Source: Bacteroidota bacterium
GTDB taxonomy: Bacteria > Bacteroidota > Bacteroidia > Chitinophagales > Chitinophagaceae
Assembly (NCBI GenBank): GCA_018267925.1
Contig: JAFDXO010000179.1
Span: 1 to 35,774 of the forward strand
Direction of reading: 5' to 3'
DNA: 35,774 nt
The position numbers and the translations under genes are program-made. Below, one piece after another: positions 15,912-26,042 of this stretch (position 1 is its first letter; each line of letters begins with the position of its first letter). The notes beneath the pieces are model-generated. The model saw nothing but the letters and a program-made list of their open reading frames with translations, made no database searches and was not told the DNA's origin.

Positions 15912-18900
15912 ATGTCTTTACCGCCACTCCTCAAACATATTTACAATCACGGAACCGAAGAAGTAATTCGTAGGGGAAAGAAAATATATCATACTGCCGG
16001 TGTTCAACTGATGGACGTAGATCACCTTATAGAACAGATACGTTTTCGGGTGCGTAATGATCTCTATCAAAATTATTATACCGTTACGGTTAGTAAATAT
16101 CTACAGTCGAAAGACCTTTCCATTCGATGCCAATGCCCTTATAACTTGGGCGAAATATGTCGGCATGAAGTAGCTGCTCTTTTTCAGTTAAACGACCTGC
16201 TGCAAAGCGGCTTTTTTGAAAACACTGATGTATCCTACAATCAACAACACACCGTTGTTAGATTACGTCAAGTAACCAATCCCTTGTTACAAATTTTTGC
16301 TTCCCCCGCTATCATGGAACAAGCAGAAATATTAGCGAAATCAAAAAAGGTTTTTATTTCTGAAACAAAAGATGATACCATTACGGCAGAAGTGGCGGAT
16401 GATGAACAGACTTATCCTGTAACAATTCGTCAAAATGAAGATCGCTATTTCGATACATCTTGCCGCTGCGACGAAACCGAACACCCCTTGTGTAAACATA
16501 AGGCAGCCGTTTTTCTTCAAGTATTATACACCTATGGATCTTCTTTTTTTCAAACCCTACGCAATTGGGATGAACAAAAAAACAAGCTATTAAGCCTTTA
16601 TGGCTACTCATTAAAAGATGACCTTACCAATAAATTTGCCTTCACCTATGAAGGAGGCAAACCTTTTCTACGAGTTTTAGACCCTTCAATTAAAAAGATT
16701 GAAGCAAAACCTTTAGAAATAATAGAGCCTACCACAGAGGCAGAAAAGCCACCCAAAGAAAGATTGGGAATAGTCATAGATCCTTCAGCCTCTTGGTATC
16801 CTTTTGTGCGTGTGCTGTTGGTGTCCGGCATGGTAAATGAAAACAACGAACAATTTAATGGCGCAATAGAAAAGATAGAATTATCACAGTATATAAACCC
16901 CACCCGATACGATGAGTCTGATCGTGAATTAATTCCCATTGTCAGAAAGTTTCAACCAGAAGAACTACTTCGATATATCAAGAAGAACATTCCTTTTGGT
17001 GATTTTTTAGGCGATTATACAGATGTGCTAAAAGATGTACCCGCCGAGGAAGTACGAGATCAAGTGTGGGAATATTTATTGCCCAAGTATAGAAAATTAT
17101 TAGAGCGATTTGACACGCATACTTTATGTTTTTTGTTACCAAGAGGTACTACACTTTCATCCAAATCGCTTATTCCCATAGGGTTTTCAGCCAAAAGAAT
17201 TCAGCCCAAAATTACCATAGTTAAACATACAGAATTTTGTCTGGCACAAATTGAATGGCAAATCGGTCAAAAGAATATTCCATTTGACCAGGCTGAAGTG
17301 CTGAATGATGGCTTGTTGCTGATAGATGGGAATATACACACTATAGAAAATCCAGACCAAGCAAAACTAATAGAGCAATTTATGCCTGATGGCAGATTGG
17401 AAATAGAAGCTGAAAATTGGAATCATTTTTTAGAAGATGAAGTAATGTCTTGGTCGCGAATAGTCAAGGTTGAATTTGAGGATTCGTTGATGAATCGAAT
17501 AGAATCAACCATGCCAGACTATCAACTTTATCTACAAGAGCGGGAGCAAATTTTGATGTTGCGCCCTGCATTTTCATACAATGGCGTTCATGTATCTTGG
17601 GGAGATATCGGCGATGTCGTAAAACCAGAAAATGGGCGAGTAACCATCATAGAACGTAATACCGAAGCCGAAGACCGATTTATCAATCATCTTAGAATGA
17701 TGCATAGCGATATGCAGGAACACGCTAAAGAGCATTTTATGTATTTGCAGGCCGGATCCGTTCTTTCCAACAATTGGTTCTTTCGTTTTTCTGACGAAAT
17801 GAAGGAATGGAATGTTGAAATGTTTGGGTTTGAAGGATTAAAAAGTCTTCGAGTAAACAGTAACAAACCTCAAACTCGAGTTCAAGTCAGTACCGGTATA
17901 GATTGGTTTGATGCACAAGTAGAAGTTGCTTTTGGTGATCAGGTTGTTACGATTGCAGAAGTGAAAAAAGCACTGGCGCAAAAGCTGAACTATGTGAAGC
18001 TGGACGACGGCACTTTAGGGTTACTTCCGGAAGAATGGCTCAAGAAATATTCACTTTTAATTAAAATGGGTGAAGCTAAAAATGGTAAAATTCGACTCAA
18101 GAAATACCATTTCAGCGCCTTAGATGAATTAGCCGCACAGGTGGATGAGGATTCCATTATGCTGGAGTTGGAAGAAAAGAAAGAACGCTTGACGGAAATT
18201 ATTGACAACGATTTTGCCCATGTCCTACCACCTACCGAACTGAAAGCTACGCTACGCCCCTATCAACAAGCTGGCTTTCAATGGCTTTCATTTCTTCAAG
18301 AAGCAGGCTGGGGCGGCATTTTAGCCGATGACATGGGTTTAGGAAAAACAGTGCAAACCTTGGCGCATATTCAACATTACAAAAACGAAAATGAAGATGC
18401 TCGCTTTTTGGTTGTTTGCCCTACTACACTGATGTACAACTGGGAAAATGAGATAAAAAAGTTTACCCCTAAGCTATCTTACTTAATTCATCATGGGGCT
18501 AAACGCACTTTACACACTCGAAATTTTAAACCCTTTGACATTATCATCACCACCTATGGAACCATGCGTAGCGACATCAAAATGTTCAACGCCTATGAAT
18601 TTGATTATGCTATTTTAGATGAATCTCAAGCCATTAAAAATCCCCAAAGTCAAGTGGCACGGGCTTCTCTACTCATCAATGCCAAACATCGCCTTTGCCT
18701 TAGCGGTACTCCGGTACAAAACAATACGTTCGACTTATATGCTCAAATGAATTTCTTAAATCCGGGCATGTTGGGAAGCCGTGAGTTTTTCATGAACGAA
18801 TTTGCTACACCCATAGATAAGTTTCAAGAAGAAGACGTAAAACAACAATTAAGAAAACTGACCTATCCCTTCATGTTGCGCCGTACGAAAGAACAAGTAG

Positions 18901-19640
18901 CAAAAGATCTTCCGGAAAAAACTGAAACAATTCTTTATTGTGAAATGGGAAAAGAGCAACGAAAAATTTATGACGCTTATCGAAATAATTACAAGGCTCA
19001 AATACTTGGAATGATTGATGAGCGCGGCATTGAGCGATCACAAATGCACATACTTTCCGGCTTGACAAAGCTTCGTCAAATTTGCGACTCACCGGCCATT
19101 CTAAACGAAGAAGAAAAGTTTGCTAATCATTCTGTAAAATTGGATGAAATCGTAAGAGAAATAACGGAAAACGTAGGGAGTCATAAAGCTCTTATCTTTT
19201 CTCAATTCTTAGGCATGTTAGCTTTGATTCGAGACCAGTTAGACAAGATGCAAATTCGATATACTTATTTTGATGGCAGCACATCCACAACCGATCGAGA
19301 AAAGGCAATTCAGCAGTTTCAGAACGAAGATGATTGTCGTGTGTTTCTGATCTCCCTTAAAGCCGGCGGTATTGGTCTCAACCTGACTGCGGCTGATTAC
19401 GTTTATATTGTTGACCCTTGGTGGAATCCCGCTGTTGAACAACAAGCCATTGATCGAACACATCGAATCGGGCAAACCAAAAATATTTTTGCCTATCGTC
19501 TGATATGTAAGGAAACAGTAGAGGAAAAAATGCTTATTCTACAAGAGCGTAAACGCACACTGGCAAGCGAATTGGTGGCTGATGATAATGCTTTTGTAAA
19601 ACGACTAACACGAGATGATATTGCTTACCTGTTAAGCTGA
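15912..19640 (+). CDS. SNF2/Swi2-type DNA-dependent ATPase with two SWIM zinc fingers
   Basis: A 1242-residue protein. Near the N-terminus are two SWIM-type zinc sites, C73-x-C75...C83-x-H85 and C184-x-C186...C194-x-H196. A long region of about 550 residues follows without a clear domain. The helicase core starts near residue 780: motif I D-D-M-G-L-G-K-T with K812, motif II D903-E-S-Q, and the C-terminal RecA-like lobe with G-L-N-L-T and Q-A-I-D-R-T-H-R-I-G-Q. Such proteins translocate on duplex DNA and remodel nucleoprotein, for example RNA polymerase complexes; the exact role here is unknown. The start is set by the promoter-like box 22 bases upstream. Confidence 0.92.
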   Translation: MSLPPLLKHIYNHGTEEVIRRGKKIYHTAGVQLMDVDHLIEQIRFRVRNDLYQNYYTVTVSKYLQSKDLSIRCQCPYNLGEICRHEVAALFQLNDLLQSGFFENTDVSYNQQHTVVRLRQVTNPLLQIFASPAIMEQAEILAKSKKVFISETKDDTITAEVADDEQTYPVTIRQNEDRYFDTSCRCDETEHPLCKHKAAVFLQVLYTYGSSFFQTLRNWDEQKNKLLSLYGYSLKDDLTNKFAFTYEGGKPFLRVLDPSIKKIEAKPLEIIEPTTEAEKPPKERLGIVIDPSASWYPFVRVLLVSGMVNENNEQFNGAIEKIELSQYINPTRYDESDRELIPIVRKFQPEELLRYIKKNIPFGDFLGDYTDVLKDVPAEEVRDQVWEYLLPKYRKLLERFDTHTLCFLLPRGTTLSSKSLIPIGFSAKRIQPKITIVKHTEFCLAQIEWQIGQKNIPFDQAEVLNDGLLLIDGNIHTIENPDQAKLIEQFMPDGRLEIEAENWNHFLEDEVMSWSRIVKVEFEDSLMNRIESTMPDYQLYLQEREQILMLRPAFSYNGVHVSWGDIGDVVKPENGRVTIIERNTEAEDRFINHLRMMHSDMQEHAKEHFMYLQAGSVLSNNWFFRFSDEMKEWNVEMFGFEGLKSLRVNSNKPQTRVQVSTGIDWFDAQVEVAFGDQVVTIAEVKKALAQKLNYVKLDDGTLGLLPEEWLKKYSLLIKMGEAKNGKIRLKKYHFSALDELAAQVDEDSIMLELEEKKERLTEIIDNDFAHVLPPTELKATLRPYQQAGFQWLSFLQEAGWGGILADDMGLGKTVQTLAHIQHYKNENEDARFLVVCPTTLMYNWENEIKKFTPKLSYLIHHGAKRTLHTRNFKPFDIIITTYGTMRSDIKMFNAYEFDYAILDESQAIKNPQSQVARASLLINAKHRLCLSGTPVQNNTFDLYAQMNFLNPGMLGSREFFMNEFATPIDKFQEEDVKQQLRKLTYPFMLRRTKEQVAKDLPEKTETILYCEMGKEQRKIYDAYRNNYKAQILGMIDERGIERSQMHILSGLTKLRQICDSPAILNEEEKFANHSVKLDEIVREITENVGSHKALIFSQFLGMLALIRDQLDKMQIRYTYFDGSTSTTDREKAIQQFQNEDDCRVFLISLKAGGIGLNLTAADYVYIVDPWWNPAVEQQAIDRTHRIGQTKNIFAYRLICKETVEEKMLILQERKRTLASELVADDNAFVKRLTRDDIAYLLS

Positions 19641-19660
19641 TTTCTCTTATCATTTTCTTA

Positions 19661-19690
19661 TTGCCTTCTGAAATGAGCATATTAACTTTG
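19661..19690 (+). promoter_or_regulatory. Promoter of the PLP decarboxylase gene (TTG-N19-TAACTTTG)
   Basis: TTG (19661-19663) and TAACTTTG (19683-19690) are 19 bases apart, the expected Bacteroidota -33/-7 geometry. It places the transcript start just upstream of ATG 19709, which argues against the earlier in-frame starts. Confidence 0.65.
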
Positions 19691-19708
19691 CGCATATTTT
19701 TTTTCTCT

Positions 19709-20947
19709 ATGCAGTATTGGAAAAGGCTTACACATAGCGAGATGGATGATCGTATCTCAGCCGCATTAAACGACAACATTAATTACCGCAACAATATATC
19801 ATTAGGAATTCCTGCCTCTAAATTAGACACACAGGTTTTTCACGATCAGGCTTCTTTTCTAAAAGATGCCCCTTTGCTGCGAGCTTATGTTCAAAATCCA
19901 AACCACATCGGTTGCCACACCTTGGGTGAATCCGAATTTTTTTTTAGAGGCACTCAAAAGTTAGAGCAAGAAGTGATCGAACTGCTTGCAGTGGATATGC
20001 TGAAGGCAAAACCGAATGAATCTGATGGCTACGTTGCTGCCGGCGGCACAGAGGCGAACATTCAAGCAGCATGGATTTATAGAAATTATTTTTTAAGATC
20101 TTGTGGTGCAAAGCAAGAACAAATTGCACTTATCGGCTCAGAAGACACCCACTATTCTATTGCTAAAGCAGCTAACCTGCTTCATCTAAATTGGTATAGT
20201 GTAGCAGTGGATGAAAGCACAAGACTTATCTCGCATGAAACAGTAGATAATGTGCTGAAACAAGCAATGGCAGATGGTGTTCGCTATTGCATTGTGATAG
20301 CTAACATGGCAACTACGATGTTTGGCAGTATAGACTCTCCCGATATTTATGTAACGGCGCTTCAAAAACTTGGACTTAATTTCAAACTCCATGTGGACGG
20401 TGCTTTTGGCGGCTTTATTTACCCAATCAGCGCAGACAACAATACCCTCAATTTTACAAACCCTAACGTTTCTTCTATCACTTTAGATGCGCACAAAATG
20501 CTTCAAGCTCCTTATGGAACCGGCATTTTCATTTGTAGAAAAGGGCTAATGGAATTTGCCTATACTAAAGAAGCACAGTATGTAAGCGGTATGGACATAA
20601 CACTAAGCGGAAGCCGTTCCGGTGCAAATGCCATTGCCGTTTGGATGATTCTGTTTACCTACGGACCATTTGGTTGGTTAGAAAAAATAAACAAGCTTTT
20701 GTATCGTACTTCTTGGTGTTGCGCGGAACTAACTAAAAGGAAAATTCGCTTTTATAGACATCCACAAATGAACATCATAACCATAAAGGCTACTGACATT
20801 TCAGAAGACATAGCTTGGCGATTTGGATTAGTTCCGGACAAGCATGAAGGGAAAGCTTCCTGGTATAAAATTGTGGTAATGGATCATGTTGAAATTGATC
20901 ACCTACAACAGTTCATGACCGCCATAGACGAGGCTATGGAAGCATAA
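19709..20947 (+). CDS. Group II pyridoxal-phosphate-dependent amino acid decarboxylase
   Basis: A 412-residue fold-type I PLP enzyme of the glutamate/aspartate/aromatic decarboxylase group. The PLP lysine is K263 in D-A-H-K-M, preceded by the H-V-D-G-A-F-G-G segment near residue 231 that holds the ring-stacking and pyridine-N contacts. A-A-G-G-T-E-A-N near 110-117 binds the phosphate. The length resembles the MfnA-like tyrosine/aspartate decarboxylases more than bacterial GadB (about 466). Aspartate to beta-alanine, or an aromatic amino acid to its amine, are both possible. The frame is open upstream to 19661, but a promoter lies there. The 3' end overlaps the convergent ABC transporter by 14 bases. 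Confidence 0.87.
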   Translation: MQYWKRLTHSEMDDRISAALNDNINYRNNISLGIPASKLDTQVFHDQASFLKDAPLLRAYVQNPNHIGCHTLGESEFFFRGTQKLEQEVIELLAVDMLKAKPNESDGYVAAGGTEANIQAAWIYRNYFLRSCGAKQEQIALIGSEDTHYSIAKAANLLHLNWYSVAVDESTRLISHETVDNVLKQAMADGVRYCIVIANMATTMFGSIDSPDIYVTALQKLGLNFKLHVDGAFGGFIYPISADNNTLNFTNPNVSSITLDAHKMLQAPYGTGIFICRKGLMEFAYTKEAQYVSGMDITLSGSRSGANAIAVWMILFTYGPFGWLEKINKLLYRTSWCCAELTKRKIRFYRHPQMNIITIKATDISEDIAWRFGLVPDKHEGKASWYKIVVMDHVEIDHLQQFMTAIDEAMEA

Positions 20948-22712
20948 ATTCTATTTCATCTCGTTCACCAATTTGTTGTCGCCACATAGCGTAATACAGA
21001 CCTTTTTCATTTAATAAAGATTGGTGAGTACCGGTTTCAACTATCTGCCCTTTTTCAAGCACATAGATCCTTTCTGCATGAAGGATGGTTGAAAGCCTAT
21101 GAGCAATCATGATAGTAATGTGTTCGCGCCTTTCTGTTATGCTTCGGATGGTTTTCGAAATCTCTTCTTCGGTTAACGAATCAAGTGCTGAAGTTGCTTC
21201 ATCAAAAATGAGCAAATGTGGCTGCCGAAGCAATGCACGAGCAATTGAGAGCCTTTGGCGTTCACCGCCTGAAAGTTTTAATCCACCTTCACCAATCATG
21301 GTTTCGATGCCTTTTTCTGCACGAGCCAATAGATTTTGACAAGCTGCCTGAGCCAATACTGTTTGCATGTCGGCTTCTGTGGCAGATGGATTCACAAACA
21401 ACAAATTCTCTCTGATGGTGCCGGAAAATAATTGAGTGTCTTGAGTAACAAACCCAATCTGGTGGCGCAGTTCATCAAAGTCAATTTTAGATCCGGCATG
21501 TCCGTTGTAAAAAACAGCCCCTTCATTTGGGTGATATAGCCCAACCAAAAGTTTTACTAAAGTTGTTTTGCCCGAACCGGAAGGACCTACAAAGGCAACT
21601 GAATCGCCTTTTTGAACATCGAACGAAATATGGTGAAGAGCCGGTCTGGTTGCACTTTGATGTTGAAAACGAACTCCTTCAAATTTTAAATGATGTATGC
21701 TATGAATAGCCTCGGGATGTTCCGGCTTTGTTTCTAAAGGGCGTTGCAACAGTTCTTCCATATTATGCAAGGATGCCTGTGCATCCCGATAAGCCAGAAT
21801 GACATTGCCTAATTCTTGTAACGGACCAAAGATGAAGAACGAATAAAACTGCATGGAAAACAATTGTCCCAAAGTCAGCGATTGACGAAACAAAAAGTAT
21901 AACAACGCAAACATGATGCTTTGCCTTAGCAAGTTTACAAATGTTCCTTGAGCAAATGATATAGCTCTTATACTACGAACCTTTTTAAGTTCAAGTCCCA
22001 AAATCTTGATGGTATTTGCATTCAACCTTCGTATTTCTTGATTTGTCAATCCTAAACTTTTTACCAATTCTATATTGCGTAACGACTCCGTAGTAGAACC
22101 TGCTAGAGCATTGGTTTCGGCAACTATATTTTTTTGGATCGCCTTAATTTTTCTGCTGAGAAAGGTTGTTAGAAGACCTAATAAAATAGCTCCTCCCACA
22201 AATATAGCCGGCAATGCAGGATGCAAACTGAAAGCATAAACCATCACAAAAACAATTCCTACCAAAGGAATAAAAACCAAATTGATAAAACTGGTTATGA
22301 AGCGTTCACAGTCTGTTCTAACTTTAGTTAGTACTGATAAAGTTTCACCGCTTCTCTTGTCTTCAAAATCTTGATAAGGCAGACTCATAGCGTGTTTCAG
22401 CCCATCAGTATAAAGTCTTGCACTAAATTTTTGTATCACAACATTAGTGGTATAATCTTGAAAAGCTTTGGCTATACGCGAAACCATAGCCGTACCTATC
22501 AACATGAGTAAGGCAATCATTACCCCATGAAAAAATGAATGATCAAGACCTTGTGTTCGGAAATAAGTTACTTTATTGGCAAAAGGATCTATTAGATAGT
22601 GTCCAAAAATGTATGGATCAAAAAGAGAGAAAACCTGATTAACAGAAGCCAACAGAAGTGTTGTTACAATGAGCATTTTATATCTGCCGAGATATTGCAA
22701 TAGTAATTTCAT
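20934..22712 (-). CDS. ABC transporter, fused permease and ATP-binding half-transporter (exporter)
   Basis: A 592-residue type IV (MsbA-like) half-transporter that should act as a homodimer or pair with another half. Six hydrophobic segments fill the first 310 or so residues. The nucleotide-binding domain follows with Walker A G-P-S-G-S-G-K-T (K382), signature L-S-G-G-E-R-Q-R, Walker B L-L-I-F-D-E-A-T-S-A-L-D and the H-loop A-H-R. The substrate may be lipid, peptide or drug and cannot be told from sequence. The 3' end overlaps the decarboxylase gene by 14 bases. No partner half-transporter is adjacent. Confidence 0.92.
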   Translation of the reverse strand: MKLLLQYLGRYKMLIVTTLLLASVNQVFSLFDPYIFGHYLIDPFANKVTYFRTQGLDHSFFHGVMIALLMLIGTAMVSRIAKAFQDYTTNVVIQKFSARLYTDGLKHAMSLPYQDFEDKRSGETLSVLTKVRTDCERFITSFINLVFIPLVGIVFVMVYAFSLHPALPAIFVGGAILLGLLTTFLSRKIKAIQKNIVAETNALAGSTTESLRNIELVKSLGLTNQEIRRLNANTIKILGLELKKVRSIRAISFAQGTFVNLLRQSIMFALLYFLFRQSLTLGQLFSMQFYSFFIFGPLQELGNVILAYRDAQASLHNMEELLQRPLETKPEHPEAIHSIHHLKFEGVRFQHQSATRPALHHISFDVQKGDSVAFVGPSGSGKTTLVKLLVGLYHPNEGAVFYNGHAGSKIDFDELRHQIGFVTQDTQLFSGTIRENLLFVNPSATEADMQTVLAQAACQNLLARAEKGIETMIGEGGLKLSGGERQRLSIARALLRQPHLLIFDEATSALDSLTEEEISKTIRSITERREHITIMIAHRLSTILHAERIYVLEKGQIVETGTHQSLLNEKGLYYAMWRQQIGERDEIEFMLP

Positions 22713-22831
22713 TCGGAAGTGTTATGTCAGTCGTTTTTTTCGTTGCAGGGATTATTAGGTTAGAAAACCATTTTCCTTTTCAAAATAACGGCATCTTAAA
22801 AAAGTAGCATTGATAAGTGCTTAGTTAAGAT

Positions 22832-23260
22832 TTATAATGATCGGGTAGCATATTTTGTGCAAAGCATTTGTCCAACCACTTTGTCAATAGGAAGATGGAA
22901 TGTATCTGCATTCACCTTTGATAGCGGTAGCCAAAAAGTATGCTCGTTAGGCTCATTGTTAGTAAATGATTCGGGCAATTGGGCTAAGTGAATAAGATAA
23001 TAGATACTAATGACTTGTGAGTTATCGAATGCGGATTGCTGAAAGAAATCGGTTGTGTAAAAATGGTTTCCAATTTCAATATCAAGACCCAGCTCTTCTT
23101 TCCATTCACGCTTCAAACCATCCGCTATTCCTTCACCTAATTCTAAACCACCACCGGGGAACTTGGTTACTAATCGAGTGCCTATTTTTTCCTCATTTAC
23201 CAATAGTCTTTCACAATCTATCAGGATGCCATAAACCCTTATGTTGAATCGGTCGGGCAT
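22832..23260 (-). CDS. Nudix hydrolase
   Basis: A 142-residue protein. The Nudix box G-x5-E-x7-R-E-U-x-E-E-x-G-U is complete around residues 36-58, ending R-E-W-K-E-E-L-G-L. It hydrolyses a nucleoside diphosphate linked to some group X; the substrate is unknown. The open frame extends 39 codons upstream into corA, but ATG 23258-23260 gives the normal N-terminus and leaves a four-base gap to the corA stop, so the two genes are very likely co-transcribed. Confidence 0.88.
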   Translation of the reverse strand: MPDRFNIRVYGILIDCERLLVNEEKIGTRLVTKFPGGGLELGEGIADGLKREWKEELGLDIEIGNHFYTTDFFQQSAFDNSQVISIYYLIHLAQLPESFTNNEPNEHTFWLPLSKVNADTFHLPIDKVVGQMLCTKYATRSL

Positions 23261-23264
23261 GGAT

Positions 23265-24206
23265 TTAAAACCAACGTTTTTTATTGAAGTAAACAACCAT
23301 GATGACAGCGGTAACGATAGACAAAATGATTGCCAAATAAAATCCCTCCGGACGTTGCTCAAAAGGAACTTGTACATTCATACCAAAAAAGCTGGCAATA
23401 AGCGTTGGCAGTGAAATAAGAATCGTAATGCTGGTCAAGCGTTTCATCACCAAGTTCATATTGTTATTGATGATGCTGGCAAAGGCATCTAAGGTACTAA
23501 CAAGGATAGTAGAATATTTTTCAGCCATTTCTAAGGCTTGTGAATATTCAACTATCATATCCGACAAAAATTCTCGTTCATCTTCATCACAATTCAAAAA
23601 ATTTGTTCGCTCCATTTTCATCAACAACAATTCATTAGAGCGAAGTGCCGTAACAAAATAAACAAGGCTTTTTTGAATGCGCATAAGATAGAGCAGCTCT
23701 TCATTTCTATTAGAATCATAAAGCTTTTGCTCCAGAATATTTCTTCGATTGTTGATTTCTTTCAGCACTTGCATGAAGTCAAAAACTACACGCTCAAAAA
23801 TCTTCAACACCATCATATTAGGTCGCTCAGGATGCTGTTTAGCAAAGCTATTCAGGAAACGATGAATGGCTACATTTTCAAACGAATTAACCGTAACCAC
23901 TTGATGCCGTTCCGTGATAATGATGGAGATTGGAATGGTTACATAATAGGCATCACTTTCATTGACCGAATTGTTTTCAATCGGAGTTTTTAGAACGATC
24001 AGTTTTACCCCTTCGTCCATTTCATAACGAGCACGCTCTTCGATATCTAACGTATCGGTAAGAAAGTCGCGCGGAATATTGAGATGCTGGGAAAGATTTT
24101 CAATTTCATTCTCCTGAAAGGGAGGTGTAACATTTATCCAGTTTGCTCCTTCGGGCTTATCAATTTCCAGTGTTTGCCGGTTAATGTTTTTGTAGTATTG
24201 TACCAT
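23265..24206 (-). CDS. corA: CorA-type Mg2+ channel
   Basis: A 313-residue protein that forms a homopentameric divalent cation channel in the inner membrane. The long, mostly helical cytoplasmic domain is followed by two C-terminal membrane helices. The selectivity motif G-M-N is at 275-277, and the chain ends in a basic K-K-R-W-F tail, as in many CorA proteins. It is first in a two-gene unit with the Nudix gene and is divergent from fbp. An exact -7 box lies 19 bases before the ATG. Confidence 0.93.
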   Translation of the reverse strand: MVQYYKNINRQTLEIDKPEGANWINVTPPFQENEIENLSQHLNIPRDFLTDTLDIEERARYEMDEGVKLIVLKTPIENNSVNESDAYYVTIPISIIITERHQVVTVNSFENVAIHRFLNSFAKQHPERPNMMVLKIFERVVFDFMQVLKEINNRRNILEQKLYDSNRNEELLYLMRIQKSLVYFVTALRSNELLLMKMERTNFLNCDEDEREFLSDMIVEYSQALEMAEKYSTILVSTLDAFASIINNNMNLVMKRLTSITILISLPTLIASFFGMNVQVPFEQRPEGFYLAIILSIVTAVIMVVYFNKKRWF

Positions 24207-24225
24207 CGCCTTTTTTGAAGCAGTG

Positions 24226-24233
24226 CAAATTTA
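24226..24233 (-). promoter_or_regulatory. -7 box (TAAATTTG) for corA-Nudix
   Basis: Minus-strand TAAATTTG matches TAnnTTTG exactly, 19 bases before the corA ATG. No clear -33 element was seen. Confidence 0.45.
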
Positions 24234-24349
24234 GGCTCATTCATCTGAGAATGAAACCTGTTTTGCGTTATTTCTTTCTATAAACTCATTTTTGTAGTCT
24301 GTTTCTTTATATCAGCCCACTGTTCCGTTCTTCTTAAAAAAAAGAATAT

Positions 24350-24357
24350 TAATTTTG
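24350..24357 (+). promoter_or_regulatory. -7 box (TAATTTTG) for fbp
   Basis: TAATTTTG matches TAnnTTTG exactly and ends 26 bases before the fbp ATG. The corresponding -33 is weak. Confidence 0.5.
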
Positions 24358-24383
24358 CAGATTATCGAAATTTTTTCACAAAG

Positions 24384-25409
24384 ATGAATTCACATCGAAA
24401 ACTCATTACGCTAGACGAATTTACTATTCAAGAAACGCGCCAATTTCCTCAAGCAACCGGCGAATTATCTGCCTTACTTCGAGATATTGGATTAGCCTGT
24501 AAAATCATCAACAAACAAGTATTAAAAGCTGGTTTAGCAGACATTTTGGGCAAACACGGAGCAACCAATGTGCAGGGAGAAGAGCAAATGAAATTGGATG
24601 TTTATGCCAACGAAATGCTGATCAGCGTTTTACGCGGAAGTGCCGATTGTGCAGGTATTGCATCTGAAGAAAATGATGAGCATGTGTGCTTTGCTGAAGA
24701 TTTTTCTGTCAACTCTAAATATGTGGTCTTATTCGACCCGCTCGATGGATCATCTAATATTGATGTGAATGCACCAATCGGAACTATTTTTTCCATCTAT
24801 CGAAGAGTTAGCCCTTTAGGACAGCCTTGCACAACTGAAGATTTTTTGCAACCGGGCAACAAGCTCATGGCTGCCGGATATGTAATTTATGGATCCAGCA
24901 CTATGATGGTTTATGCAACCAAGATCGGTGTCAATGGCTTTACCTTAGAGCCATCTATTGGCGAATTTTGCCTTTCGCATCCCAACATGAAATGTCCGGA
25001 AAAAGGAAAGATATATTCCATTAATCAAGGAAACACCTGCAAATATTCAGAAGGCACAAAAGCCTTTTTAGATTATTGCATGGAAAACAACAAAGAACAA
25101 GGGCGACCATTCTCTCATCGCTACATTGGCTCAATGGTGGCCGATATGCACAGAACGCTGATTAAAGGTGGCATTTTCATGTATCCTGCCGATAAATCAA
25201 ATGCAAATGGAAAATTGCGTTTACAGTATGAATGTAATCCCATGTCATTCTTAATCGAGGCTGCAGGTGGTGTGGCAAGCAATGGTTCGATGCGCATTCT
25301 TGATATTGTTCCAACAGAATTACATCAACGTTGTCCGATTTATATCGGTTCTAAAAACATGGTTGAAAAGGCATTAAGCTATGCCGACTCACCAGCTACG
25401 GTAGCATAA
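24384..25409 (+). CDS. fbp: Class 1 fructose-1,6-bisphosphatase
   Basis: Hydrolyses fructose 1,6-bisphosphate to fructose 6-phosphate, the committed step of gluconeogenesis. The 341-residue length is normal. The metal-binding motif D118-P-L-D121-G-S-S-N is clear, preceded by E-E-N at about residue 95. The substrate-binding segment Y-I-G-S-M-V-A-D and the C-terminal E-A-A-G-G motif are also present. It is a single-gene unit with its own -7 box and a strong terminator 34 bases downstream. Confidence 0.96.
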   Translation: MNSHRKLITLDEFTIQETRQFPQATGELSALLRDIGLACKIINKQVLKAGLADILGKHGATNVQGEEQMKLDVYANEMLISVLRGSADCAGIASEENDEHVCFAEDFSVNSKYVVLFDPLDGSSNIDVNAPIGTIFSIYRRVSPLGQPCTTEDFLQPGNKLMAAGYVIYGSSTMMVYATKIGVNGFTLEPSIGEFCLSHPNMKCPEKGKIYSINQGNTCKYSEGTKAFLDYCMENNKEQGRPFSHRYIGSMVADMHRTLIKGGIFMYPADKSNANGKLRLQYECNPMSFLIEAAGGVASNGSMRILDIVPTELHQRCPIYIGSKNMVEKALSYADSPATVA

Positions 25410-25443
25410 CGCATCCGAATGCTGATGCCTATTATAAAAAATG

Positions 25444-25482
25444 CAAAAGCTGCAACCGAAAGGTTTGTAGCTTTTGTTTTTT
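25444..25482 (+). terminator. Rho-independent terminator of fbp
   Basis: CAAAAGCTGCAACC (25444-25457) pairs with GGTTTGTAGCTTTTG (25462-25476), with one bulge or mismatch, around a GAAA tetraloop. A T run to 25482 follows. Confidence 0.9.
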
Positions 25483-25531
25483 AGTAAAAATTAAAAAAGC
25501 AGGTTAGAATTTCAAAAAGCTTGTCCATTCG

Positions 25532-25539
25532 TATCTTTG
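25532..25539 (+). promoter_or_regulatory. -7 box (TATCTTTG) for the VOC-HHH unit
   Basis: TATCTTTG matches TAnnTTTG exactly, 80 bases before ATG 25620. It argues against translation starting at the upstream in-frame TTG (25521). Confidence 0.45.
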
Positions 25540-25619
25540 AGGATAACAAACAGCATTTTTTCTACCCGACAAATTCAACCCTTATTTTTCAGGGAAACGA
25601 ACTCATCTCAAAACAGACC

Positions 25620-26042
25620 ATGCGGCAAAAATTAAATTTAATCACATTAGGAACAGACAACTTTCAAAAATCTTTAGACTTTTATGAAAAAGGGCTGGGT
25701 TGGAAAAAATCTGACAAAAGCTTGGATGGCTTGGCTTTATTTGATTTAGGTGGAATTATTTTAGCCTTGCACCCTCGACATGAATTAGCTGCCGACACAA
25801 CACTGGACTATCAACCGTCCACATTTTCTGGAATCACCATTTCGCACAACACAAAATCAGAAAGCGAAGTGGATGAAATTTTAAAAACAGTAGCTCAATT
25901 TGGCGCAACCATCATAAAACCGGCACAGAAAGTATATTGGGGAGGCTATAGCGGCTACTTCAAAGATTTAGATGGACATCTTTTTGAAGTTGCTTACAAT
26001 CCTTTTTGGAACATAGATGAAAATGACAACTTAATACTATAA
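25620..26042 (+). CDS. VOC superfamily (glyoxalase/dioxygenase fold) protein
   Basis: A 140-residue protein of the vicinal oxygen chelate fold, starting M-R-Q-K-L-N-L-I-T-L-G. Paired beta-alpha-beta units are visible: the L-D-F-Y-E-K-G-L-G-W segment near residue 22 and the C-terminal D-L-D-G-H-L-F-E-V-A-Y segment that normally supplies a metal-binding glutamate. Members include glyoxalase I-like enzymes and drug-binding proteins; the function here is unknown. The frame is open upstream, but a promoter-like box lies inside that extension. The stop codon shares one base with the ATG of the next gene. Confidence 0.8.
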   Translation: MRQKLNLITLGTDNFQKSLDFYEKGLGWKKSDKSLDGLALFDLGGIILALHPRHELAADTTLDYQPSTFSGITISHNTKSESEVDEILKTVAQFGATIIKPAQKVYWGGYSGYFKDLDGHLFEVAYNPFWNIDENDNLIL

